Positions 38,821 through 46,872 of a DNA stretch of 47,180 nucleotides are shown piece by piece. Below the pieces are notes generated by a model that had not been told where the DNA came from, searched no databases, and was given only the letters and a program-made list of their open reading frames with translations. Each line of letters begins with the position of its first letter. Positions within the stretch are counted from its first letter, which is position 1. Made by a program: the position numbers and the translations under genes. Source of the DNA: Siphonobacter sp. SORGH_AS_0500 (GTDB lineage Bacteria > Bacteroidota > Bacteroidia > Cytophagales > Spirosomataceae); NCBI RefSeq assembly GCF_002838835.1, contig NZ_NHPP01000027.1:1-47180 (forward strand), written 5' to 3'.

Positions 38821-41800
38821 ATGACTGAGACCGAATCCTCAGAGCAGTTTTTAGCCGGTGGTGGCGAAATGGGTCAATTAATCCGGTCTATGGACTGGTC
38901 GAAAACGCCTTTGGGACCCGTTGAAAGCTGGCCCCAAAGTCTTCGAACTTCGGTGAGTTTATGCCTCTCCTCGACCTTCCCTATTTTAATTGCCTGGGGA
39001 CCCGAAACTATTCAGATTTATAATGATAGCTATAGACCCATCTGCGGAGCCAAGCACCCGGAATCCATGGGTCAGAATTTCAGGATTTGCTGGGAAACGG
39101 CCCTGCCCGTCGTAGGTGATAAGTTTACCCGGGGCCAACAGGGCGAAGGGACTTACATCAAGGATCAACGGATGTTCCTGGATCGGTATGGTTATCTGGA
39201 AGAATCGTTCATGACTTTCTCGTTTGCTCCCATTCGGGACGAATCCGGCGAGGTAGGTGGCATCTTTCACCCCATTACTGAAACCACCGACAAAATGTTG
39301 AGTGCCCGCCGCACGCAGGTACTTCGAGACGTAGCCGCCGCAACGGCCCAGGCAAAAGAAAATGAGGACATCTACAGCAGCATTGCCTCCATTCAGGAAG
39401 ATTTTAGCCTGGATTTGCCCTATTTGCTTTTTTATGAGCTTGATTCTGAAGCAGGAAAAGCTAGTTTAAAGCAGACCACTGGTTTGAAATCCCATTATCA
39501 ACTTCCTGAAGAATTATTGGAATTAGATCTCTCGGCTACGGAATGGCTACAGGATTTATCACAAACGCTGACGATTGAAAACGTTGCCGAACGCCTGAGT
39601 CTTATTGAAGGCGGTCCTTATGAGGCTGCTCCGCACACCCTGATCCGGCTTCCGATTTTCATTTCCACGAAAGAACAACCCGTTGGATTTTTATTAGCCG
39701 GGGTTAGCCCACACCGGGCCATCGATCAGGATTACCTTAACTTCTACGCTCTGCTGGCCAATACCATTAATACGGCGTTCTCTAACGTTAATGCCTACCA
39801 GGAAGAACAGAAAAAAGCAGAAGCTCTGGCGGCCATTGATCGGGCTAAAACGGCTTTTTTTAGCAACATTAGTCACGAATTCCGTACGCCCTTAACCCTG
39901 ATGCTGGGTCCGCTGGAAGAGTTACTTCGGGACGAAAAGGTACTCGAATCTCCTTACAAAGCTCCCGTAGAAGCCACCCATCGGAATGCGTTACGTTTGC
40001 TCAAACTTGTCAATAATCTGCTGGATTTCAGCCGGATTGAAGCAAATCGGGTGCAGGCCACCTACCGGCCCGTTGATCTGGTCGCGTTAACTACCGATTT
40101 ATCCAGCAGTTTCCGATCCCTGATTGAGCGAGCGGGATTAACGTTCGACGTTCATACGGACCCCATGCCCACTCCCGTGTATGCGGATGCAGAAATGTGG
40201 GAGAAAATTGTTCTGAACCTGCTCTCTAATGCGTTTAAGTATACGCTTGAAGGTAGCGTCAGCGTCATCTTAACCACTGAAGGCAACCAAGCCGTTTTAC
40301 ACGTAACGGACACGGGCGTAGGTATTCCTGAAAAAGAGTTACCGCACATGTTTGAACGATTCCACCGCGTGGAAAATGCCGGTGGACGTACCTACGAAGG
40401 CAGCGGAATTGGGCTTTCGCTGGTGCATGAACTCGTACGTTTGCACGGAGGAACGATCGGCCTAACCAGTGTGGAAGGTCAGGGAACTACCTTCACCGTT
40501 CGAATTCCGCTGGGTAAAAATCATTTGCCCACCGATCAGATCGTCGAAGAAAGCTCTATCGTAGGGATCAGTCATCTGGCCGATTCTTTCGTGAAGGAAG
40601 CCAGCACCATGCTTGAGGATGACAAACCCGCAAGAGAAGGTTTAGAAGCGAACTCAACCGACGTTGATAAAAACACGCAAATTCTGATTGTCGATGATAA
40701 TGCCGACATGCGAGCGTATCTGACACGGTTACTAGAGCCTTATTTCACCATTCATACCGCTTTCAACGGAGCCGATGCCCTTGAAAAATTAAGTTACTCC
40801 TTACAGCCAGACCTGATCCTTAGTGACATCATGATGCCCGTCATGGACGGGAAAGAGTTGCTGGAAAAACTGAAAAAGAATGCATCAACGGCTCATATTC
40901 CGCTGATTTTCCTCTCAGCCCGGGCGGGTCAGGAAGCCCGCATCGACGGACTGGAAGCCGGAGCAGATGATTACCTGGTCAAGCCTTTCTCGGGTCAGGA
41001 ATTATTGACCAAGGTTAGAGCCCAGATTAACCTTAATCAGTCTCGTCGCCAGATCGAAATTCGTTTACGTAACCTCGTTCAGCAGGCTCCGGTGGCGATG
41101 ATGCTGGTCAAAGGCGAAGAATTAACCATTGAACTGATAAACCAAACCATGCTTTCGCTCATTCAGCGGGAGAATGATTTAATTGGTCAACCCCTGCTGG
41201 AAGCCCTGCCCGAACTAAAAGGGCAGGATTTTGTGGAACGCTGTCGGAAAGTTTATCAAACCGGCGAACCCGATCAGGCCTATGCTCTGGAAATTCCTTT
41301 ATTAAAAAATGGAATGCTTGAGGTTCGTTATTTCAACCTTCTGTTGTCGCCTTATTATGAAGGTAATAGACAAACGGGTGTGCTGGAAGTTTGTACGGAA
41401 GTAACGGATATTGTATTGATTAACCGGGCTTTACAGGCCAGCGAAGCCCGCTATCGTGACTTATCGAACGAGCTCGACGAGCAGGTACAGCAACGAACGA
41501 AAGAATTGCAGGAATCCGTGTATGATTTACAACGGTCGAACGAACAATTACAGCAATTTGCCTACATCGCTTCGCACGACTTACAGGAACCCCTTCGTAA
41601 AATACAGTCGTTCAGTACCTTATTAAAATTACAGCATAGTGAAGATTTAGGCGACAGCATTATCTACCTGGATCGAATGCAAACCGCAGCGGGACGTATG
41701 TCCACGCTGATCCGGGATTTATTGAGTTTCTCGCAAATCACGACCCAGCAGATTTCAGCCCATCCGGTACCTTTGAATGAGGTTCTGCAAACGGTTATCA

Positions 41801-42249
41801 ATGATCTCGAAGTTACCATTCAGGAAGCCTCTGCCCAGATACACGTTTCGAGTCTTCCAACCGTTATGGGGGATGCGTCCCAACTGCATCAGCTTTTTCA
41901 GAACCTGTTATCTAACGGCATAAAATTCCGTAAGGACGACGTTTATCCGCAGATCCATGTTCATTCAAAGGTAATTGACCATACCGAGCTACCGACTCTT
42001 ATTAAACCGACCAAACATACTTCTCATTATTACTGCATCGACGTTACCGATAACGGAATAGGTTTCGATGAGAAATACTTGAAGCGAATTTTCCAGGTTT
42101 TCCAACGTTTACACGGCAAGACTGAGTTCGCGGGTACTGGGGTGGGCTTAGCCATTTGCGAAAAAGTAGCCGCCAACCACGGCGGTGCCATTACTGCCAA
42201 AAGTCAATTAGAGCAGGGTTCTACGTTTCGCGTGTTCTTACCCAAGTAA
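38821..42249 (+). CDS. Large hybrid histidine kinase with two kinase cores and one receiver
   Basis: Soluble 1142-residue signalling protein with no membrane helix or signal peptide. Order: a PAS-like N-terminal domain (about 10-160; DWSKTPLGPVESWPQSLRT, TFPILIAWGPETIQIYNDSYR), GAF-like region (about 165-340), HisKA with His352 (FFSNISHEFRTPLTLMLGP), HATPase (LNLLSNAFKYTLEG, DTGVGIPEKEL, GSGIGLSLVHELV), receiver with Asp669 (LILSDIMMPVMDG), PAS (about 755-865), coiled coil, then a second HisKA with His919 (YIASHDLQEPLRK) and second HATPase ending GTGVGLAICEKVAANHGG. The second core is of the phytochrome-like class. No dedicated output regulator is adjacent, so partners are unknown. A strong terminator follows at once. 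Confidence 0.93.
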   Translation: MTETESSEQFLAGGGEMGQLIRSMDWSKTPLGPVESWPQSLRTSVSLCLSSTFPILIAWGPETIQIYNDSYRPICGAKHPESMGQNFRICWETALPVVGDKFTRGQQGEGTYIKDQRMFLDRYGYLEESFMTFSFAPIRDESGEVGGIFHPITETTDKMLSARRTQVLRDVAAATAQAKENEDIYSSIASIQEDFSLDLPYLLFYELDSEAGKASLKQTTGLKSHYQLPEELLELDLSATEWLQDLSQTLTIENVAERLSLIEGGPYEAAPHTLIRLPIFISTKEQPVGFLLAGVSPHRAIDQDYLNFYALLANTINTAFSNVNAYQEEQKKAEALAAIDRAKTAFFSNISHEFRTPLTLMLGPLEELLRDEKVLESPYKAPVEATHRNALRLLKLVNNLLDFSRIEANRVQATYRPVDLVALTTDLSSSFRSLIERAGLTFDVHTDPMPTPVYADAEMWEKIVLNLLSNAFKYTLEGSVSVILTTEGNQAVLHVTDTGVGIPEKELPHMFERFHRVENAGGRTYEGSGIGLSLVHELVRLHGGTIGLTSVEGQGTTFTVRIPLGKNHLPTDQIVEESSIVGISHLADSFVKEASTMLEDDKPAREGLEANSTDVDKNTQILIVDDNADMRAYLTRLLEPYFTIHTAFNGADALEKLSYSLQPDLILSDIMMPVMDGKELLEKLKKNASTAHIPLIFLSARAGQEARIDGLEAGADDYLVKPFSGQELLTKVRAQINLNQSRRQIEIRLRNLVQQAPVAMMLVKGEELTIELINQTMLSLIQRENDLIGQPLLEALPELKGQDFVERCRKVYQTGEPDQAYALEIPLLKNGMLEVRYFNLLLSPYYEGNRQTGVLEVCTEVTDIVLINRALQASEARYRDLSNELDEQVQQRTKELQESVYDLQRSNEQLQQFAYIASHDLQEPLRKIQSFSTLLKLQHSEDLGDSIIYLDRMQTAAGRMSTLIRDLLSFSQITTQQISAHPVPLNEVLQTVINDLEVTIQEASAQIHVSSLPTVMGDASQLHQLFQNLLSNGIKFRKDDVYPQIHVHSKVIDHTELPTLIKPTKHTSHYYCIDVTDNGIGFDEKYLKRIFQVFQRLHGKTEFAGTGVGLAICEKVAANHGGAITAKSQLEQGSTFRVFLPK

Positions 42250-42253
42250 TAAG

Positions 42254-42309
42254 TTTTCAATAAAAAACCCGGTTCAGCGTAAGACCTGAACCGGGTTTTT
42301 TATTGAAAA
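42254..42309. terminator. Bidirectional terminator, 24-bp perfect stem
   Basis: The stem (42254-42277 with 42286-42309) has an inner AACCCGGTTCAG/CTGAACCGGGTT core, an 8-base loop and six A/T pairs on each side of the GC core, so it presents a T tract in both directions. It sits between the convergent hybrid kinase and VOC genes, ending 1 base before the VOC stop. Confidence 0.88.
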
Positions 42310-42310
42310 T

Positions 42311-42700
42311 CTATTCAACTGCATGATAAGTGACAACATCAATTCCAATTCCATTGGGATCCGTAAATGCAAAGTGACGGTCACCCCAGGGTTCGTCTCG
42401 CAACTCAATAACAATCGGGATCTTCAGATTTTTGATTCGCTCATATGCTTCGTCTACGTTAGGCACTTCCAGTGTTAGGAAAACACCTTTACCGTCAAAT
42501 TCAGGATGAAATAAAGGATGTTGCGAAGGATGCTCCGGTAGCATAAAGCTGATTTCGGCTTTGCGGTCAGGCGTATGCATAAGCACGAAAAAATCGTTTT
42601 CGAACGTAATCCCGAACTGAAAAATTTCCTGATAAAAACGTTTCGTCTCGGCTAAGCGGGAAATAATAATTCCGGCGTTCATTTTGATAGACATATCCAT
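42311..42700 (-). CDS. VOC-superfamily (glyoxalase/bleomycin-resistance-like) protein
   Basis: Small metal-binding enzyme or binding protein of the vicinal oxygen chelate fold. 129 residues, with KMNAGIIISRLAETKRFYQEIFQF at the N-terminus, FFVLMHTPDRKAEISFMLPEH, and the C-terminal block EPWGDRHFAFTDPNGIGIDVVTY, which is typical of the family. The reaction cannot be deduced. Members can be dioxygenases, isomerases or drug-binding proteins. It is transcribed alone on the minus strand. Confidence 0.85.
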   Translation of the reverse strand: MDMSIKMNAGIIISRLAETKRFYQEIFQFGITFENDFFVLMHTPDRKAEISFMLPEHPSQHPLFHPEFDGKGVFLTLEVPNVDEAYERIKNLKIPIVIELRDEPWGDRHFAFTDPNGIGIDVVTYHAVE

Positions 42701-42829
42701 TTGCGTTTTAGTGAGAATGGATCCAAAGGTCTACCCCATCCATGACAGCCTTATGTCAGCAGGAATGACTTCCTTGTGAATTTATTTGAATACTTCTCTC
42801 GCGTTTCGCTTATGTAACGGTTATTTCCA

Positions 42830-44095
42830 TTACGGCACTATTTCACCCACCAGTAATAACTTCCCTGCATAACAGGCATTTTCCTGAAAGCGTGACGGAT
42901 CATTCATAACCTGGTTTCGGGTCTTAAGAATGGCGGCTTTATCCACTTTTTCGTCCGAAACTTTAAATCGAATCACATGCGTCTGATTCGGCGATGTAGG
43001 GACAACGAAGAAATTCGAGCGATAATCTGTACAATAAGCATCGAACCGGGCAATGGTTTGTTTGAAGTCCTGATCCACTTCCATACTATACTGACCCGTT
43101 CCCGGACCCATGGCATCATACAACCCGCAAGCCAGACCTTTCATTTTTACTTCCAGATAATCACCCGGCGTGCTGGATTTTATTAAGCTCGAAAACCGCT
43201 GCTGCAAAGCCAAAGCCACGGAATCCGTATTAGGAGTAATTGTCGTCCAGTTCCCTTGTTTTTTCAATTCGTCCACTGCGATCATACGGGCCGCTTCCCA
43301 GTTATCATTCACGTAAGGTTTAGCTAAAACCCGCTTTTGTGGCGTTACTTTCAGGTCCGCCATTTGCTTCAAAGCTTTCGCCAGGGCTTCCGTATACAAC
43401 CGATGCCCTGTTTCGGGATAAGGATGCACGTTATCGGCTGAAAACACAATTTTGTCCGGTGCATCTTCGGGTTTGCCTTTGAAAATCAGCTTACCTTGCT
43501 GGGCCAAAGCTGCCACCTCCAACCCCAGACAAACGCTGGGAATTCCATAATATTCCGCAATTTGTTCCATGGCTAAAGCCGAAGCTGGCAGTTTTCCCTG
43601 CTGGTAAGTTGGGGCCAGATCTGCCGTTAAGGTGTATACGAAACAGAGATCGGTATGAGGATTTTGCCGCCAGGTTTTTCGAACGATTCCTTCCATGGCT
43701 TTGTAAATCTGCTCTGGCTTTTTACCGTTATCGTTTACAGCAAATTCTACGAAAACCAAATCAGGATTCTGATCGAGCACCTGAGTTTGCACCCGAAAAA
43801 CACCTAAATCCGAGCCCGTTCCGCCAACTCCCGCATTAATCTGCCGAAAGGGAACCTGCGGATAGGTTTTCTGTAACCAACTCAGTGACTGCTCCCGCCA
43901 GCCTTTTCCGGCTTCGGTAATGCTACCACCGAGATATCCTACCATGATCGGCTTTCCAGCTTTTATTTTTTCAAAAAAGAAAGGTAACCCTTCCCTGGCA
44001 CGAAGTAGCGTGGCATTTTCCAATGCACTTGTTTGGGAGAATACCAAGGTCGGAAAACAGAAGAAAAGCGTAATGATTCTCAGCAATGACTTCAT
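42830..44095 (-). CDS. SGNH/GDSL-type esterase with C-terminal extension, exported
   Basis: 421-residue protein with a signal peptide (MKSLLRIITLFFCFPTLVFS). SGNH blocks: IMVGYLGGSITEAGKGW with the nucleophile Ser, INAGVGGTGSDLGVFRVQ, LVFVEFAVNDNGKKPEQIY with Asn, and SADNVHPYPETGHRLYTEAL with the Asp-x2-His pair. A C-terminal region of about 170 residues (after RVLAKPYVND) looks like a beta-sandwich found in similar two-domain esterases. A polysaccharide deacetylase role fits the enzyme-rich genome, but substrate is unknown. It belongs to a different subgroup from the esterase at 37661-38599. Confidence 0.86.
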   Translation of the reverse strand: MKSLLRIITLFFCFPTLVFSQTSALENATLLRAREGLPFFFEKIKAGKPIMVGYLGGSITEAGKGWREQSLSWLQKTYPQVPFRQINAGVGGTGSDLGVFRVQTQVLDQNPDLVFVEFAVNDNGKKPEQIYKAMEGIVRKTWRQNPHTDLCFVYTLTADLAPTYQQGKLPASALAMEQIAEYYGIPSVCLGLEVAALAQQGKLIFKGKPEDAPDKIVFSADNVHPYPETGHRLYTEALAKALKQMADLKVTPQKRVLAKPYVNDNWEAARMIAVDELKKQGNWTTITPNTDSVALALQQRFSSLIKSSTPGDYLEVKMKGLACGLYDAMGPGTGQYSMEVDQDFKQTIARFDAYCTDYRSNFFVVPTSPNQTHVIRFKVSDEKVDKAAILKTRNQVMNDPSRFQENACYAGKLLLVGEIVP

Positions 44096-44269
44096 AGGTA
44101 ACTAGTTCTTTCGGTTGCCTAAACCTACGTAATGAATCATAGCAATGACTATTTTACTAGTAGTAAGTTAATTTTAGAAAAACAATTTTAGTAACCATCT
44201 ATTTTACAGACCAATAGTACAACAAGAAGTGTTAACAGTATTATTAATCTACTATTTCTATAGATTTTA

Positions 44270-44301
44270 TTTGTTTTATTAAATTCCCCTACTTTACTTT
44301 G
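44270..44301 (+). promoter_or_regulatory. Probable promoter of the SAM-controlled cysteine desulfurase
   Basis: TTTG (44270-44273), 21 bases, then TACTTTG (44295-44301), one base short of the TAnnTTTG consensus. Transcription would begin just before the riboswitch at 44329. The -33/-7 spacing is right. Confidence 0.45.
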
Positions 44302-44328
44302 CATTGTCTTCAATTACCATTGGTAGTT

Positions 44329-44434
44329 GGGGCTTATACAGAAAGGAGGAGAGACAGGCTCGACGAATCCTTAGCAACTTTCCGACGCGGAATCAGTGCT
44401 AACCTGCCTAACATTTTTAGGAACTATAAACCCC
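44329..44434 (+). ncRNA. SAM-I-type (S-box) riboswitch
   Basis: Leader RNA that binds S-adenosylmethionine. The outer stem pairs GGGGCTTATA (44329-44338) with TATAAACCCC (44425-44434), one mismatch. Between them come the S-box landmarks in order: AGAAAGGAGGAGAGAC, the GACGAATCCTTAGCAAC block, a short hairpin around TTTCCGACGCGGAA, and GTGCTAACCTGCC. The order and about 106-nt length match SAM-I. About 180 bases separate it from the cysteine desulfurase start. In that stretch small hairpins (CTCAT-TACTG-ATGAG near 44479; TCTCG-N7-CGAGA near 44505) could form the expression switch, but I cannot define a clear terminator. Confidence 0.8.
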
Positions 44435-44614
44435 ATATGCCATGTCATTCCTCCCCAATCTAAGGAACCGATCGGCCTGCTCATTACTGATGAGTTAAGC
44501 CTTTCTCTCGTTTGTCACGAGATTCACTTTCATTACCAAGCATCGCTCAGGTTTATTTGATACCTGTGCTCCTTATGTGTCCATTCATTCACCCTTCATC
44601 AGCTCTTTTATACC

Positions 44615-45760
44615 ATGAGTATTTATTTAGATAACTCCGCGACTACCGCTTTGTCTCCTGCTGTTTTGGAAGCCATCATACCCTATTTTACGCAACATTT
44701 TGGCAACGCCTCTTCGAATCACTGGGCGGGCCGGGAAGCGAAAAAAGTAATTCAATCGAGTCGTCGGCAAATTGCTGATTTACTGAACATTACTCCCGAA
44801 GAAATTATCTTTACTTCTGGCGGTACCGAAGCCGATAATTTTGCTTTAAAAAGTAGCATTCAGCACTTTAACATCCGCCACGTCCTTACTTCGAAGATTG
44901 AACATAAAGCCGTGCTTTTGCCGCTGAAACAGTTGGAACAGGCGGGGCTCATTCAAGTTCATTACGTCCAGTTAGACGAGCATGGTCGAGTATCCATTCC
45001 TGATTTAATCCAATGGCTGGAGAAGCATCACAACGGACTCGTCAGCCTCATGCACGCCAATAACGAACTAGGTACGCTTTTGGATTTGGAAGAAGTGCAT
45101 TCGTTAACTCAACACTACGGAGCTTATTTCCATACGGATACCGTTCAAAGCATCGGTAAAGTGCCCGTAAACTTACATGCGGTTGATTTTGCGACGGCTT
45201 CGGCTCATAAATTTCGTGGTCCTAAAGGCGTAGGATTTTTGTTTGCCCGTCAGGGACACCGATTGCCCGCCTTTATCAGCGGCGGCGGACAGGAAGGGGG
45301 GCAACGCGGAGGAACCGAAAATATTCCCGGCATTGTGGGCTTAACCAAGGCTCTGGAGCTCGCGATAACCCATCAAACGCAAAACATCGCCCATCTGAAT
45401 TCATTGAAACAACAGTTCATCGACGAAATCCAACGGCAAATTCCTGGGGTTTTGTTTAATGGTCGATGTCAAAGCCTCGAGGAAAGTTTACCCGGATTAA
45501 TTAACGTCGCCTTCCCTATTCTTGACGGCCCCTGCTCATTGGTAGAAGCCCTGGATGCTCGCGGCATTGCCGTCTCCGGTGGTAGTGCCTGTTCCAATCT
45601 CGCCGGGGGCTCACACGTACTACAAGAAATTCCCACCAGTTTTGCGAAAGAAAACGTTCGCTTCTCCTTCGGAGCGGATAATACGTTTGAAGAAATCAAC
45701 GAAGTCTTGTCTATCCTTAGTGAATTGTATCAGACTGAAGAAGTTAGTCTGGCTTCGTAA
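44615..45760 (+). CDS. Cysteine desulfurase (NifS/IscS family)
   Basis: PLP enzyme that takes sulfur from cysteine for iron-sulfur clusters, thiolated tRNA or other sulfur products. The 381-residue protein starts MSIYLDNSATTALSPAVLE. It has ASSNHWAGREAKK, IIFTSGGTEADNFAL, HANNELGTLLDLEEV, the PLP lysine Lys199 in TASAHKFRGPKGVGF, and the catalytic Cys326 in SGGSACSNLAGGSHVL. The catalytic loop is short, as in SufS/NifS-like group I enzymes that are not coupled to scaffold genes here. It is placed behind a SAM riboswitch and followed by a strong terminator, so it is a single-gene unit. Confidence 0.94.
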   Translation: MSIYLDNSATTALSPAVLEAIIPYFTQHFGNASSNHWAGREAKKVIQSSRRQIADLLNITPEEIIFTSGGTEADNFALKSSIQHFNIRHVLTSKIEHKAVLLPLKQLEQAGLIQVHYVQLDEHGRVSIPDLIQWLEKHHNGLVSLMHANNELGTLLDLEEVHSLTQHYGAYFHTDTVQSIGKVPVNLHAVDFATASAHKFRGPKGVGFLFARQGHRLPAFISGGGQEGGQRGGTENIPGIVGLTKALELAITHQTQNIAHLNSLKQQFIDEIQRQIPGVLFNGRCQSLEESLPGLINVAFPILDGPCSLVEALDARGIAVSGGSACSNLAGGSHVLQEIPTSFAKENVRFSFGADNTFEEINEVLSILSELYQTEEVSLAS

Positions 45761-45788
45761 AGCATTCCCAGTTTGAAAACATCTTCGA

Positions 45789-45829
45789 AGAAAAGCTGCC
45801 AACTCTTATGCTGGCAGCTTTTCTTTTTT
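45789..45829 (+). terminator. Rho-independent terminator of the cysteine desulfurase gene
   Basis: AGAAAAGCTGCCA, a 10-base loop, then TGGCAGCTTTTCT followed by a five-T tract, starting 28 bases after the stop codon. Stem and T tract are textbook. Confidence 0.9.
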
Positions 45830-45849
45830 AACAAATGCTCCAAACATCT

Positions 45850-45894
45850 GTCATTTAAGTGTCTCCGGATTTCATCCGGGGACACTTAAATGAC
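45850..45894. repeat. 20-bp hairpin-forming inverted repeat
   Basis: GTCATTTAAGTGTCTCCGGA, a 5-base loop (TTTCA) and its complement with one T-G wobble. It follows the cysteine desulfurase terminator and has no T tract of its own, so it looks like a second palindromic element or a small mobile palindrome instead of a terminator. Confidence 0.55.
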
Positions 45895-45919
45895 GTCTAA
45901 CTAATTTATCATCAGCGTC

Positions 45920-45947
45920 TGTCATCCAGAGCGAAGCGAAGGATCTT
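45920..45947. repeat. Interspersed repeat of the GAGCGAAGCGAAGGATCT type
   Basis: The string GTCATCC-AGAGCGAAGCGAAGGATC resembles a short dispersed repeat I recall from intergenic DNA of many bacteria, including Bacteroidota. It lies in a gene-free stretch between two unrelated genes, which suits a dispersed intergenic repeat. Copy number in this genome cannot be seen from one window. Confidence 0.5.
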
Positions 45948-46038
45948 CCTTTTCTCCAGAGTATTTTGTCGTCAGTAAAACAGTCTGGTTATCATCGTGC
46001 TGAGGCTCTAAGCTATCGTTCTAAAGAATAAGCATAAA

Positions 46039-46062
46039 CCCCCGCCCATTTCTTGGCGGGGG
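46039..46062 (-). terminator. GC-rich hairpin downstream of the azoreductase gene
   Basis: CCCCCGCC, an 8-base loop, GGCGGGGG. On the minus strand it is 92 bases past the azoreductase stop and is followed by GGTTTATG, only mildly T-rich. It is a candidate terminator for that gene. Confidence 0.5.
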
Positions 46063-46154
46063 CCAAAGAAACTAACTCAACTTCCTAAATTACAAACTTA
46101 TATACTCAAGCAAGTTCTTGATCCATTCGAAAAAGCAGCGACGGAAACTACCCA

Positions 46155-46760
46155 TCAATGGATAGTAATGCTTTTAATACCCTCTTCCAAAGCAACTTCT
46201 TTTCCGACAATGGCCTGCCCTTCTGCTCGAAAAACGCCCATCACTTCAATGCCAATTGATGTTAAAAAGAAACGCACGTACGTATCAATGAAATCATACG
46301 GCTTGAGTTCTCCTTTGGAATAAACACCTCCCGAGGTAATGGCCAGATAAGCCTTTTTGTTTTTCAGAAGTCCTTCGGGAAGTAAACCATTACCCGTGTA
46401 ATGGAACGTGATTCCGGCTCTGGTTATGTGATCAAAATAGGCCTTTAATGTAGACGTGATGTTGAAATTATACATGGGAGCTTCCATAATAATAATGTCA
46501 CTTTCCATTAATTCCGCAACGGCCTCATCCGAATACTTGATGCTTTGCTCCTGCTCCGTTGAGAGATTTTCTTTAGGCGTAAAAAAGGCATTAATATGCG
46601 ATTCATCCAGATGAGGAGCGGGTTCTTTATATAAATCGCGAACCTTTACCTGATTGATTGGATATTTTTCCTGAACCTCTTTCAAAATAGCAGCTCCCAG
46701 TTTTCGACTGACTGAGGCTTCATCCTGAGGACTGGAAATAATATGCAGTATATTTTTCAT
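46155..46760 (-). CDS. azoR: FMN-dependent NADH-azoreductase / quinone reductase
   Basis: Two-electron reduction of quinones and azo compounds, protecting against electrophile stress. I start at the ATG at 46758-46760 (MKNILHIISSPQDEASVSRKLG), where the flavodoxin-like fold begins; the upstream ATG at 46787 overlaps the promoter box. Family motifs are SDIIIMEAPMYNFNITSTLKAYFDHITRAGITFHYT, which contains the FMN-binding loop, and KKAYLAITSGGVY. About 201 residues. It diverges from an HxlR-family regulator with 112 bases between the starts. That is the same pairing as YodB with AzoR1 in Bacillus subtilis. Confidence 0.93.
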   Translation of the reverse strand: MKNILHIISSPQDEASVSRKLGAAILKEVQEKYPINQVKVRDLYKEPAPHLDESHINAFFTPKENLSTEQEQSIKYSDEAVAELMESDIIIMEAPMYNFNITSTLKAYFDHITRAGITFHYTGNGLLPEGLLKNKKAYLAITSGGVYSKGELKPYDFIDTYVRFFLTSIGIEVMGVFRAEGQAIVGKEVALEEGIKSITIH

Positions 46761-46784
46761 TTGCTTCGAATTATATGATGATCG

Positions 46785-46792
46785 CAAATGTA
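46785..46792 (-). promoter_or_regulatory. Putative -7 box of the azoreductase gene
   Basis: Minus-strand TACATTTG matches TAnnTTTG and lies 24 bases before the chosen ATG. A TTG at 46808-46810 is only 15 bases upstream, so the -33 element is uncertain. Confidence 0.4.
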
Positions 46793-46826
46793 TTTATATT
46801 AACTACGCAAAAACTAGTACTAAACA

Positions 46827-46846
46827 AAACCTTAGCAGTAAGGTTT
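46827..46846. promoter_or_regulatory. Operator candidate between azoR and the HxlR-family gene
   Basis: AAACCTTA-GCAG-TAAGGTTT is a perfect 8-bp inverted repeat, 26 bases before the HxlR ATG and upstream of the azoR promoter box. It is a natural binding site for the neighbouring HxlR regulator, but this is inferred from position and symmetry only. Confidence 0.45.
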
Positions 46847-46872
46847 ATATTACTATACTATCTGAAAAGAAG

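Larger units (their letters stand above)
44096..44614. other. 519-base intergenic region with riboswitch leader
   Basis: Contains the probable promoter at 44270-44301 and the SAM riboswitch. The AT-rich 44140-44280 segment includes several TTTTA and AGTAA tracts, among them TTTTAGTAAC near 44190, which is also part of the palindrome at 20778-20817. An 18-codon frame (from the ATG near 44442) has no visible significance. Confidence 0.5.
45761..46154. other. 394-base intergenic region rich in palindromes
   Basis: Between the cysteine desulfurase and azoreductase genes, which converge. It holds a terminator (45789-45829), a long hairpin (45850-45894), an interspersed repeat (45920-45947) and a GC-rich hairpin (46039-46062). 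No coding frame is recognised. Confidence 0.55.
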
